Assembly: GCA_011037195.1 (NCBI GenBank)
Contig: JAAEAF010001564.1
Span: forward strand, 124,001 to 188,000
Direction of reading: 5' to 3'
Length of the DNA stretch: 64,000 bases
From: Triatoma infestans
Taxonomy: Eukaryota; Arthropoda; Insecta; Hemiptera; Reduviidae
Position numbers and translations under genes: made by a program. The notes beneath the pieces were generated by a model, which did not search any database, had not been told where the DNA came from, and worked only from the letters and a program-made list of their open reading frames with translations. Shown piece after piece: positions 12,593 to 24,064 of the stretch. Every line of letters starts with the position of its first letter. Position 1 is the stretch's first letter.

Positions 12593-13540
12593 ATGGTGGC
12601 GGTGGGAGAAGTACCAATTTTAAAGTAACTGAAAAATGAAGGCTAGTTGATCATATATTTCTAAATAAAATCTAACATTCCATTTATAAAATGTTCTGAA
12701 AGGATGAATAGAAAGGGGAAAAAGCAAGTGAAATTGGTGAGATCCAAACACACTCAGAGAAGATTAAGTGGAGCTACCAATTCAATTGGGCGCTGCTCTC
12801 TGTATACAGTGTGTATGTGTGCGTATGTTACTGAAAGTTTATATTCTAAAAACAGCTTACAATTTTCTTGCTGTATGAGTGTTTTTCAATCGAGCTATAG
12901 TTAGCTTTTCTACAAATATTGTATGTACATCAACTACTAAAGAATTATATAACAATACCATTGCATCATTCATCAAGAAGCCTTGTGTGGTGGAATACTG
13001 GCTCTTCAGACAAGTTAAGAAAATAGTTACAAAAATAATCAACTCTGTTCGTGGGGAGGTATCGACTATTCATATTAGAAGATTCTGAAGATGAAGTGTC
13101 TTAAAATATACTAGGGAACAAGACTAATCTTTTATTAAAACCTTCATAATATTATCTACATCTAAACATATGGAGTACAATAGATGTTCCCAACCCTCTC
13201 TGCCCGTGGCCATCTTGGACTGTTCCACCACGACAAAAAGAGAATGAATTCAAATTTCATTTTAGCTAGTTTCTAAAATATTTGTATTGTCTACTTCTGT
13301 TCTAAGAATTTTAAATTACACAGTATTATAGCGTTCGATATAGTGCATTATTTTAATATAAGGGGTCTTGTACTTCAGTTTTTCTTATTAATTCTTACCT
13401 AACAAATTTATTTTTAATCCAAAATGAACGAATCAAATAAAAAAAAAAACAACGAATCTATAACTTTAATGCTAACTGGGTGGAATCAAATTGTTTCGTT
13501 AATTTTAAGGAAGAGAATGGAATAAGAAAACAGATTTTAT
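12593..13540. other. No recognisable feature
   Basis: AT-rich sequence. Overlapping short open frames near 12857-13088 run on both strands and show no similarity that I know. Confidence 0.5.
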
Positions 13541-13758
13541 TAGGAAACACTGGTGTGAAACACTCTTGATTGTGGAAATACAATTTAAAGAAAATCGCGA
13601 AAACTAAAAAAAAAAAAAAACATACACTCAATCAAGTCACTTATGGCACTTCTGGATTTTGTCCGAAACCTTCGTGTCAGATGCGGTGGTAGTATCTAAA
13701 CGGAATACCAAGTATGGAGCTTCCTATGACATTCGTTTTTGAGATATTTTATTCACAC

Positions 13759-13792
<34 letters not shown>

Positions 13793-13870
13793 ATTCGCTC
13801 AAAACAGTTTTATTTGTACTCAGGGGATTTCGAACTTGTATTTCCGGTGAAAACTCAATGTAATTTAATC
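13541..13870 (+). repeat. CTTCCGG-repeat, terminal module with (CA)n
   Basis: Begins with the family opening GGTGTGAAACACTC and continues with CACTTCTGGATTTTGTCCGA and AAACGGAATACCAAGT. It has a pure CA tract at about 13760-13791 and the TATTTCCGGTGAAAACTC block. The distal hairpin is not preserved. Confidence 0.75.
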
Positions 13871-14311
13871 AACTAGTATGAAAATGATGGCATTCTCTAT
13901 ATAAAATGTGGCCAAAAAAAATGTAGATAAATGCTCTGCGGTTTTGTAAGCAACTTGGCAACAAACAATAATATAATAAATTTCAAGAAAACCAAAGTCC
14001 TTGTCCAAGCAAACAATTACTACGAACAAGAGAGAGGCAGTAAAAATTGAAAAAGAGGGAAACTGTTTAAATAGATATATGATGGGCTTCGCAAGAACAA
14101 AACATGGCTGCCTCTGTTCAGAAAAAGGAGGGAATAAGGAAAGGAAAAAATGATTAACAGTGTTCCGAAGCAAAACAAGGCAGCTACAAGTTTGGCAGAT
14201 TTAGACCTCGTCATCCGCCAGCCAATCATTTGCAAGGAAAAGAAAATTAAGACCCACTCACTACCTACGCGAAAAATGGAGGGGAAGTAGGCCTCTCCTG
14301 GTTGTTCTATC

Positions 14312-14872
14312 TGAAATGTAGTTAGTGTGATGTGATGTATGTTTGTAAGTATTGTAGCACGAGCAGTTTTGTAAAGGGCTTGTGTGTATGTATGCTTAAG
14401 ATAGAGATAGAAGTATTAGAAATAGAGAATAAGAACCACTTTTAAATAAATAATTTAACTATATATTAAATTAGTAAATTTACAAGGTCGCTATTAATTG
14501 TGAATCTGGAATTAACTTATAAATACACAGAATCAAATAACTAGTAGCTAAATTGATTTAACTCAAAATGTTTGAACTTATAGCTGGCACTGATGTTGAC
14601 TCCTTGATTAATACTGATAGAATATCCAAATTAGACTGTCTCTTTGAATGCAGAATTTAGACTCCTTCTTGAAAGAATGCCTTCTCTTGGTAGTTCAAAT
14701 CCTCCCCGTGTGAGAAGGAGCAAAAGACAAAGCTAACTAAGTTCTATGAACTCTTCTGTAACGGTGTCTTCTACCTGGGTTTTACCCTTTTTTGCCAACC
14801 AAATTGCATTTTTCTTTCAAATCATAATTTTCTTCAAATATATTTATAATCTAATTTCTAGCATCCATTACA
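14312..14872 (+). mobile_element. Solo LTR (family 1), target duplication TATC
   Basis: 561 bp from TGAAATG to CATTACA with TATC at 14308-14311 and 14873-14876. It is homologous to 6811-7303. Shared parts include a Pol II-like region (GTAGCACGAGCAGTTTTGTA, AAGGGCTTGTG) and an end block TCTAGCATCCATTACA. Confidence 0.82.
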
Positions 14873-14956
14873 TATCCAACCTTTATCTGACGCTGCCTCT
14901 ACGCGGAAAGTAAATAGTTTATTAACTCATGAACAGCCTGGAGCTGTTGCATGGAA

Positions 14957-15908
14957 GGTATCTGTTGCATGGGTGTAGCGACCCCATCATGGATTACCAC
15001 AGCTTAGTACTCCTTGCACTTCGTCAGAACAGTACACAAAACACTTGAACTACATACACTCTACTCTTTACAGACAAGGACAAACACAGTACACAAACTA
15101 AGGTCTACGTCCCTAGTTAACTGGCATAAGCCAAAGGAGAAGGAAGGATTAGCTCAGTGGTAGCGCGGAGATCCCGGGTTCGAATCCAGCTTGCTGCCTT
15201 TAGATTTTCTCTTCCTTGAAGCTCTACAGCTCACTGTCCGGTAATAGGCAGTGTTGTCTATAGCTTAAGAACACTGTTCGGAGGCCGGCAGTTTTCTGAG
15301 AAGGCACTGGGGAGCACAGTAGATCTTTCAGGTCGTAGTGCAACAATCCCCTACAACAATCTACAAGTAGGTGTCTGTACCAGGTGAAACAGGGATGCGA
15401 AGGCAGCCAGAGCACCGATTAGGTGGAGAAGAGCCCAGAAGAAAGACCAGTGGAAAGATTTTTGTGTGGAGGGCCAGGACTCGAAGTGAAAGAAAAATCC
15501 ATGGTACCATGGATCAAAAACTTCTCACAGATGGCTTCGAACTATTGAAAAATGATGGACTATATTTTGAAGAGTATTTTTATAACATTTTGAATGTTAG
15601 ATTTTAGAGTAAGGTGTTTTAATAATATAACCTCCTCTAGTATTATACGTAGAACCAAATATTAGTAATAGTATATATACATTGTGCATCTAATGTAATA
15701 GAATGAAAGCATCTGGCGGACGGTTTTATCCATACCATTTATTACTTTCGGTAATACTCTTTTCTTCTATTCCAATGATCTTTTTATAAATAATTATTAT
15801 TATTGTGGTTAAATATGAATCTAGGAACGATGAAAGTTTTCCACAGAAATGGCGTCAATGACCGTGCGTATTCGACTGATGTTAAATTTACTAATAAACA
15901 AGTATAGG
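14957..15908 (+). repeat. Composite tRNA-derived repeat, copy 1
   Basis: Nearly the same 0.95-kb unit recurs at 50287-51255. In order: a leader starting GGTATCTGTTGCAT; a tRNA-like head at about 15146-15189 (GGATTAGCTCAGTGGTAGCG, then GGGTTCGAATCC) whose middle is deleted relative to copy 2; a SINE tail to about 15368; then a 540-bp second half containing CATGGTACCATGGATCAAAA and ending AATAAACAAGT. The second half contains a degenerate frame with RWRRAQKKDQWKDF, reminiscent of a LINE C-terminus. It probably mobilises as a SINE using a partner LINE. Confidence 0.7.
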
Positions 15909-16095
15909 TCCCGGGTTCGTATCCAGCTTGCTGCCTTTAGATTTTCTCTTCCTTGAAGCCTCTACAGCTCACCGTCCGGTAACAGGCAATGTTGTCTACA
16001 GCTTAAGAACACTGTTCGCAGGCGGCAGAGCTGTGAGAAGGCTCCGGGGGGGGAGGTACAATAGATCTTTTAGGTCGCACCGCAATAATCCCCTA
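15909..16095 (+). repeat. Second SINE tail, truncated head
   Basis: Starts at the B-box (CCCGGGTTCGTATCC) and carries the same tail as 15190-15368, ending in the CGCAATAATCCCCTATAACA block. It lies directly after copy 1 of the composite, so this locus has two SINE tails around the 540-bp segment. Confidence 0.65.
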
Positions 16096-18845
16096 TAACA
16101 ATCTAGCTCATTAACATGTTTACATTGCATTTTTCATTTTACCACCTATCATCACCTTCTAGATACACTCTCACTAGAACATTTAACATTATATCTATCT
16201 AAGAAAAGTTGAAAATTTAAAATGTCTACCTAAAACGTGTTCAAAAAAAACATAGGTAAAAACTCCGGTTTAAAAAAAAACAGAACAAAAAACTAGACAA
16301 AATATAAGAATAGTAGTAAAATAAAATAGTGGTGAAGGAGTAGAAATTGAGAGAAAGTTCACTGTAGAAAGAGCCGGATGACCATTTATTAGGATAAAAG
16401 TAAGTAAAGAAGATGGAAGATAGACAGTGCGTACGGCAGACCCGACTAACCTCTAGCAACAACAGCTGTGCTCCCTAATCCGAAACATTAATCCAACCTA
16501 CTGGACATTGTTGTACAGCTTTCACATTGTACTTAGATTTTGAAGATTTACTTTTGTAGACCAACACTACCACAAACAATAGTATTGTATACGACCGTCT
16601 GATTTCTACTAATACTACTAGGATTGTCTTCTTCTCTCTAGGCTTCTTTTTTTTAAAAAATCTAACTCTAACACTAAGTGTATGTGACAGCTGTATTATG
16701 TTTTAATAAGTATTAATTATTACAGACAGTTTAGTAAACTAATTTAAGAAATAAATCATAAAAACAAGATTATTAAAAAACATTAGTCAAGTGATGCACG
16801 TTGAAAGGACACTTTTGAAAAATGTATAAGTTTAACAAGAAATTCAAAGAAAGAATACGGGTGGGTACATGCTGTTTGTGTCTAAAATAGAATTAATTAA
16901 TCTAGAATAACAATTAGTCTAATTTAGGTGTCCTTCATTATTCTAAGAAAATGTTATTCAACATCTTTTCTTTGTGTCTGCTTCTTTTTTTTTATTTTGT
17001 GTGCCAACTGAAAATTAATTCCCAGAGACAATTTATCTCAAATTTTGATGGTTTAAAAAATCTTGCAGTAAAAAAAAACCAACTCTGAATTGTTCTCCGT
17101 GTTTGTTCGCAAACTTAGCGCTGGGAGAAGAGTTTTATAAAACTATTAATACAAAATTTAGAAAATTATTACAAATCATGTGTAAGATTAAGAATTTCCA
17201 TCACAAAATTTCATGAGAAAAAAAAAAGAAATTTTGAAATAAATGGCGGTTTTCTACAATTCATATGAGGCTTTAAAGATCAGCTGGCCCTGTGTATGAT
17301 GATTGATCATGAGGGGTATACACTAAATAAAATCCAAGACTAAAACACTTAGATCTTCGGGGGTTTGTTATAAAACCCATTTTACATTAGGCTTCATCAG
17401 GGTAGTGTCGCCTCTATAGCTGAATCAACACTCAACACACTGAAAAATATTGTTTCAGTTTTAGAGACTACACTGTCCTGAAGAAGCCTATTACTGTACT
17501 TGCTCTGTGCAAGTCTATGTTATTACACTGTTTGACAAAAACATCCCGAAACCGGTCGATGACCACAAAAAGAAGCAGGCTAACATGGAAAATATCTCTG
17601 ATGCTTTCCAGCTCGGCGGAACCAACCACAACAAGCCTATTGTAATAAGGTCGAAACGTCGGTCTATGACAATACCACTGACTTAGTCTTAACCGAAGAC
17701 CGAAGTTTGTAAATGCCCAATGACCGCTGTAGCCTGAAAGATTATATTTCCAAGTCTATGGCTGCACAATATAAACCTCAGCTTTGTAGGTCCGTGCTTC
17801 TAACCACTCCAGCTATGTGTAAGTTTTTTCGTGCTTTTATCTATATTTCTTCGACTTAAATTGCCGTTGTTAAATAACTTCTATTTGCCATCGCTCTTTT
17901 TTTTTTTACTTATTGCAGGAATTAAGAATCTAAATATACATTTCAGTTTTCAAAGGAATAACCTGTTACTTCCAACGTTACATCTCTTCTACGGATACCT
18001 ACTGACATGTATTTAATGTTTTTTTTTAATGATGTTGGCGACCAATCCATTTTTTTGCTGCTCTTTTAATTGTCATTTTCTTTTAAGTGTTCATTTTTTG
18101 ACCTGATAAGTCGAGTGCGTGTGCAACCTCAAGGGAAATATATTTGTGAAAGGATAAGGGGTAATTATTTTAAAATTAAATTAAAATAAAATACAACCTT
18201 TTTAAATTAATAAAATCTAATTATTATGTAATAAAAAATAATATGATTAATGTATGTTTTTGGACTAATTAGTTTACCATGTATTCATTAATATGAGAGC
18301 TAATCTATGGGGGGTTGGCACAATATCAGCAAAGTTAGCCGTGGACATGGTCAATTAAGTTCGGCACTGCTGTTAACGAAACTTACAATGTTCCTTCCCC
18401 TCTACCCTCCCCCCATCGACTAGTTGGCCACACTGCGCGCACCGACCAAACTAGTAACTACCAAGTAAATAACATTACATTAGCATGTTACAACATGTTT
18501 ACCACTATATATATTAACTATGTAAATGATCCACTTATGTATATATATATATATATAATTTAATTTATGTTACTACTGTTTTTAATAAAGACATTAAGCT
18601 AATTGTATTTTGTATTATATTTAATTTTTATCTAGCACTTTTATATTATTGTTAAAGAATTATTTTAATTATTAATAAATAAAAATCCCAGGGTTGAATA
18701 CAAAAAAATCGAATGACGAACTAGAATAAAATCGATTTTTTTTGTGTGAAAAGAATTGATCATTCAACTATACATATTGAATGTAGGAACTATAAAACGA
18801 ATCAAGCTGGGCTATATTTTCTTCTACCTTCCCAAGAGTGTTTAT
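16096..18845. other. AT-rich stretch with few recognisable elements
   Basis: No gene is seen. An imperfect hairpin joins AGGCTTCATCAGGGTAGTGT (17391) to its near complement ending at 17488. A foldback-family relic (CCCGAAACCGGTCGATGACC) occurs at 17525-17640, and a (TA)n tract at about 18539-18557. Confidence 0.5.
17525..17640 (+). repeat. Foldback-family relic
   Basis: Matches the family in KPV-encoding and terminal segments (ACCGGTCGATGACCACAAAA, then CCAGCTCGGCGGAACC), where other copies end CCAGCATTGCGGACCC. It is the most diverged copy, but the frame is still open through this block. Confidence 0.45.
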
Positions 18846-18849
18846 CAAC

Positions 18850-19349
18850 TGTGGTGGACGCCAGAAATATAAAAATATATTTAATTTGAAATAATCAAAA
18901 ATATCAAGATAAATGTAGCATTCCCTTGCAAAAGGACTATTCAGGTAGAAGACCACTATTGTCTTTTAGAGTTCATGAACTTGATAGCATTGTCTACCCC
19001 TTCTTTTCACAGGGGAAGATTTGAACGAACAATTAGAAGACATTCCTTCATGACAGTCTGAAACAGACACCGAAGCAGAACACTTCAGGAATCAGTGCCA
19101 GATATAAGTTAAAACATAAGAGTTTATTCCAACTAATTTCAATATACTTATTGTGCATATTATTGTGATATTGTAAAGATGAAATTCTTTTAAAGAATAA
19201 TATAATTATTTTAAAAACAGTGGTGCTCTCTTGATTATTACTAATACTTCTCTCTTAAACATAATATATACTTACAAGCCCTTTATTGAACCGCTCATGC
19301 TACACAAACTAGCACTACAACTGAACAACAGTACACCAAATACATTTCA
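18850..19349 (-). mobile_element. Solo LTR (family 1), inverted, target duplication CAAC
   Basis: 500 bp, homologous on the minus strand to the LTRs at 6811 and 14312, starting TGAAATG at 19349. It is flanked by CAAC at 18846-18849 and 19350-19353. The terminal CA is intact on the minus strand (TG at 18850-18851 on plus). Confidence 0.8.
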
Positions 19350-19429
19350 CAACCGTCTTCTTTAAACCATAATTTATTTACGGCTGGAGCTGATAATAAT
19401 TATGTAATGCTAAAGTGACGTGTTTATCT

Positions 19430-19710
19430 CAAAGGCATTTCCGGAAATTAATGTTCTAAGAATTTTTTGAAATGTTTCAAACAAAAGAAAATCTGCAACT
19501 AGTTCAAAAAAAAAAAGAAAAAAGTTGGGGATGTTTTCGAGTAAATCGGAAAAAAGAGAACGTTCCATTAAGGAAGTTCAGGTAGACGGATTTTGCTCGA
19601 AACCTAAATATCCATATCCTTTGAGATTCCTAAAGGGAATATTAAATTTGGGCTAGCTGTGATGTTTTTCTATTCACACACACTCACGGACAGATACAGA
19701 GAGAAATGGA
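19430..19710 (+). repeat. CTTCCGG-repeat fragment
   Basis: Diverged copy with ATGTTTTCGAGTAAATCGGA, ACGGATTTTGCTCGAAACC and a CACACACTCACGGA remnant of the CA tract. Confidence 0.5.
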
Positions 19711-19859
19711 GAGGGAGGGAGAAACCACAAACATTTCAAAAAAGTAACAAGTAAAAGTTATGCCTTTTTTCAGGCTGGTTTAACATCTAACTACCAAATT
19801 AGGTCGTGGACGGAAGCAGAAGCACATATTTTACTATTAACAAATTTTTAAACGAATAT

Positions 19860-19950
19860 AAAATTTTACCAGTTATACGCGGGACTCGATCTGGAGACCT
19901 CCCATAATAAGTCCATGTAAGTTCATAACCACCATACCAACATTCAATTT
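19860..19950 (-). repeat. Degenerate tRNA-like (SINE) segment
   Basis: On the minus strand, TGGTATGGTGGTTATGAAC resembles an A-box and AGATCGAGTCCCGC a B-box, 35-40 bp apart. No cloverleaf is complete. It is flanked by a T-rich run, and is most likely a SINE relic. Confidence 0.35.
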
Positions 19951-20640
19951 TAATTTTTTCATTTTTATTGCACAAGTTGACAATTTATAAAATACCTACG
20001 AAGGGAAAATTAGTAAAAAAAATTCTTAACTAGTTTTTTCAAAGAAATAATTAGCTATAAATAATCAAACCAATCACTGTGTAGAAATGAAGGTATCAAA
20101 TGTGGAAATGTATATTTTTTGGGCCATTCAGAAATTTAGAATTATCATGGTGACCACGCCTACATTTGACACCTTTACTTCTACACTGTGATTCGCTAAT
20201 TATTTTTAGCTAAATTATTTCTATGAAAAATCTAGTTTAGAATTTTTTATAAAAAGAATGCAAAACATCAAGTTATTTCTAACATAATATTTACTGTTTC
20301 ATATAATTAATGTGAACTATAAAGAAAAAATTTAGATTTTCATTCCATTGTTGAAAATAAACGTTAAAGAGAATTAGGCAGAAATGATCAAATGAAAGTC
20401 CGCATTTTGTATTTGGCCGCTCATAATAGTGGGACAAAATAAAATTGATATTAAACACAATTTTCACAAAATTTCCCAAAGGAATTCATAATATTCCGTT
20501 GAAAACATTTCTTAGGCCTGGAGTGTTTAGCTATTCATTATAGTGTCCTTAATATTAATAATGTGGTGCAGTCCACTTTAGCATTGAACGAGTACTCTAA
20601 AGACAGAAATTTACACATGAGCTAATTCAATTAAAATTTC
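19951..20640. other. No recognisable feature
   Basis: AT-rich sequence. The segments TAGAAATGAAGGTATCAAAT (20082) and its near complement near 20168-20190 form an imperfect inverted pair, consistent with a small decayed element. Confidence 0.4.
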
Positions 20641-20729
20641 TCACAACAGTTTAAAAAAAAAAAAAAAATTCATACTAATTATTAGTGCAATTAAACAAAT
20701 AAATTATAATTAGAAGAAGCGGTCTATTT

Positions 20730-21592
20730 AGAATTCTGGTGTGACACACTCACACAACTTTCTCTTACTCCAGTTTACAAAATTGTAACTGACAAATTTT
20801 ATAGTTAGTATACCAAATTTAATAAAATTCGTCGGTGTTTTTATGAAGAAAATGGCGAAAACTGAAAAAAAAACAGATCAATAAAAGCGCACTTCCGGTT
20901 TACTAATTTTCTTAAACTCAGAATTTTGGCAATCTGTTTATTTTTAACTAATTTTGTTTGGATGATAGAATTGTTTATAATCAACTATGATAGCACTTTA
21001 GAGGAAATCATAACCGTCCCCCTCTCCCAAAAGCCCCCTTAAATGATTTTACCCGGATACATGTGCCAATACACGTGATGGATGTTGTAGTTCTTAATGT
21101 GTGTAGTTCACATAGTTTAAAGAAAAATGTTAGAGCCGTTTCAGAGAAAATAACAGAAAAATGGAAAATATCTTTCAGTAAAAATGCATTTCGGTTATCC
21201 GATTTTCTTCAAACTAAGAATTTCAACATCATATTCAATTATAATTAATATTATTTAGATGATAGAATTGTGTAATAAACCTGAAATACCACCTCAGAGG
21301 AAAATCTAACCCCACCACTACCCTTAAAAGTTCCCTTAAATGAATTTTTCCGGACAAATGGTTCAAATTAAAGTTGTAGCTCTTTGTATATGTAGTTGAT
21401 ATACTAAGTTTAAAGAAAAATTGTCGGAGCCATTTTTGAGAAAATCGCAAAAAAGTGAAAAACTTATTCTGTAAAGTGGTACTTCCGGTTAGGAATATTG
21501 ACACGTAACTCATTATTGTCGGTGATAACTAAACGGAATATCAAGTTTGAACTTTTTACGAATTTTTATTTTTGAGTTATGCTGTTCACACA

Positions 21593-21647
<55 letters not shown>

Positions 21648-22103
21648 CTTCTGTACGTATATGAAAATTGCTGAATTTTGTCCCCTTTTATTAGAATTCT
21701 TAGCAATTCAATTTACTCTTGTTTATAGTTTTCGTCATATACTTTATATAAATGAGTAGAATAATTGTATACAAATATATTTATATCTTTGATGATATTG
21801 AGATATTCATAATAATTGTACAAATGTGTCCATCAACTAAGTTTTTATATTAAACAATTAAGTCCTAAACAGTTAATGATCTGTATATAATTGCATGTAA
21901 TACTTTGTGGAGCATGCTGACAAATATATATTAAAAAAAAAAAAAACACACACACACACACACAGGCACCGTAGACCATTTTCTAAAAACCACTTTTTTG
22001 GACTCTAGGGACCTCAAAACGTGCATTTTTTCAAGAAAATTCGGTATCGAAAATTTGTCACGATTACAATACTTCCTCTTATTAGGAGTAAGAGGAAGTA
22101 AAA
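20730..22103 (+). repeat. CTTCCGG-repeat, long plus-strand copy
   Basis: Opens with GAATTCTGGTGTGACACACT. Successive copies of CACTTCCGGTT-like cores occur at about 20890, 21187 and 21481, so the period is near 295 bp. The terminal module follows: AAACGGAATATCAAGTTTGA, a CA tract at 21586-21642, and at 22069-22099 a perfect 12-bp hairpin (TACTTCCTCTTA, loop TTAGGAG, complement). The CA tract is followed by about 300 bp of unrelated sequence before a second A/CA-rich tract (21939-21963) and the ACCACTTTTTTGGACTC block. No protein is encoded. Confidence 0.8.
21586..21642. repeat. (CA)n microsatellite in the repeat
   Basis: Almost pure CA dinucleotides, with one early interruption. The same position of the repeat family carries CA/TG tracts at 13760 and 24027, and a short eroded one at 63425-63450. 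Confidence 0.9.
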
Positions 22104-23889
22104 ATGACATATTGATACATTTCGTGGAAAAGATATAGAAATAAAATGATTACGTTTGTTTTATTTATGGATACAGTGACAGGATAACAAGAAGGATATT
22201 GTATCTAGGAAGGAATATTATTTAAAGACATTTCAAAACCGATTATAAGAAAAGGTCGGATATAGAATCTATTTCCTATTCGTCTAATAGAGGATATAGT
22301 ATGTTATATATAAATCTGAACTGTTAACAGGAATAATGCCATGAATTACTGTTGTTCTTACAGTGCCTTGTCCTTGCGGATATTGGCTATCAGCATGTGT
22401 GTCCATTGTCAATTTATTTATCACCATAGTTGGTGCAAACTGTGACCGAACTAATCACCACAAGGTTTTTATTATCTAAACGTAGCTGCTTTTACGGGCA
22501 AATTTCCGTTTTGCTGTATTATGGGGTTGTTGAGGAGAAAAATTAGGTTTGATTAAATGAACTTTGATATGAAGACACTAATATAATCTAGCTAAGTTTA
22601 CACTAACTGCACTGGACTTTATGATGAAAATGATAGAATGAATAGTGTGAGTAAAGATATGACGCGATGCGATGTATAGTTGTATGGTTGTATCTGATAG
22701 ATATCCTCTAGATAGATTCCCACTGGCTTATATACACAGGTTCTCCCACTCAAGCCTGCTTAAGTAGAGAGTGGTCTCTGTTAACCAGAGGGGGCCTCTC
22801 TTCTCTCTGCTGTGGTTGCATTATCTTTGCGGTACCATTACAGCGGCTTTCTACGAAGGATCACTTGCAAGTTACGTACATGGCGTATTATATAGCGGAA
22901 ATATTGAAAATTTTGTCTTTCCAAAGTGCTGGAAATATCTTTAAATCACTGCTACATTCACAAGTCTAAACTTCTGATTGTCATTTGGAGACTTAAGGCT
23001 TAAGCGAGAAATAGTTTTTCATTTTGTTTTTATTAAATTTCCCTCCAAAATATTTTTGGAGATTGCATACAGAAGATTTGCTTCAATTGCTCGTCGTTTT
23101 TCCTCTACTGGATACAAATACGTATTTAGCCTTAGAAATGTTTAGATTTAATCCTACAACTCGCTATATTCATTGCTCAATGACAGGATCGGCTGCATAA
23201 CTTTTATGATATTATTATTTACTTTTTACTTTTAGCTGTCCTTTCAGATCGTCCTCGAAATATTTCCTCAGAGTATAAACTCTATAAATATCAATTATTA
23301 TACGAATAAAAGAAAAAAATATATTTAGTACAGATGGAAAACGGATATATTATTATAATCATCTTTACAGTGGGCATTCAAGAGTTATATCGTTTCCCTG
23401 ACATTCTCCATTCGAAATAAGTTATTCATCCAATAACATTCCTCTAAAATCATAATAGAAAAGATCATCCCAGATGAGGAAGGAATATAAAACTTCACAA
23501 AGTCTTATTGTGATGATGGAAACCTCTTTATCGTCTCTCTCTCTACTTATTACCTTCAATTATTGTCTGCTATTCTTCCTACAGCTTTCTTATTTCATTT
23601 CTTCATTTCTTTGTTGTCTAATTTTTAATCTTCTCTTAATAACAATAATAAGAATTTTTGAAAAAATATCCTGTCTTCACCTTTCTACAAGGAATCAATA
23701 ATTTTTTTATATTTATTTTTAAGACAATGGACGAAAGAAGTTACTAAAGTTGATGATTCTTCAAATACACATTTCTGGCAGGTGGGAAATCACATGACCA
23801 ACCCCCCTCGTAGGAAAGTGATCGATTGAAAAAAATGATCAGGAAGTGACAGTGATGAGAGTTGCGCATTTGGGAGCACTTTCCGGACC
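22104..23889. other. Spacer between opposed repeat copies
   Basis: Holds the LTR-like unit at 22515-22842. The rest is AT-rich with no convincing gene. Short low-complexity open frames at 23474-23701 are rich in Leu/Phe/Ser, as expected from biased sequence. Confidence 0.5.
22515..22842 (+). mobile_element. LTR-like unit (family 2), TG...CA
   Basis: Begins TGTATTATGGGGTTGTTGAG and ends GCGGTACCATTACA. It is homologous to 24529-24887, sharing CTAAGTTTACACTAACTGCA and GGACTTTAT, then a TATATA-box-like region and CTCTGCTGTGGTTGCATT. The flanking bases are not a clear 4-bp duplication. Confidence 0.6.
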
Positions 23890-24025
23890 CGCAATTTTTA
23901 CTTTCTCTTTACTCCTAGTAAAAGGAAGTATTGTAGTCGTGACAAAATTTTCGATATCAAGTTTTCATCGGAAATATCCGTTTTGAGTTCCTCTGAATCC
24001 AAAAAAGTGGTTTTTAGCAAGTGAT

Positions 24026-24064
<39 letters not shown>

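Noticed and set aside
14020..14235. Minus-strand frame with a hydrophobic N-terminal segment, considered as the mannosidase anchor exon
   Set aside because: An overlapping frame on the same strand is open too, the hydrophobic stretch is low-complexity, and there is no convincing donor at its end.
22369..22430. Minus-strand segment ending in a GTAAGA donor after a short Met-started frame
   Set aside because: Too short, with no similarity; such sites are frequent by chance in AT-rich DNA.
23474..23701. Small membrane protein gene
   Set aside because: Leu/Phe/Ser-rich translation arises from TC-rich low-complexity sequence with no conservation evidence.
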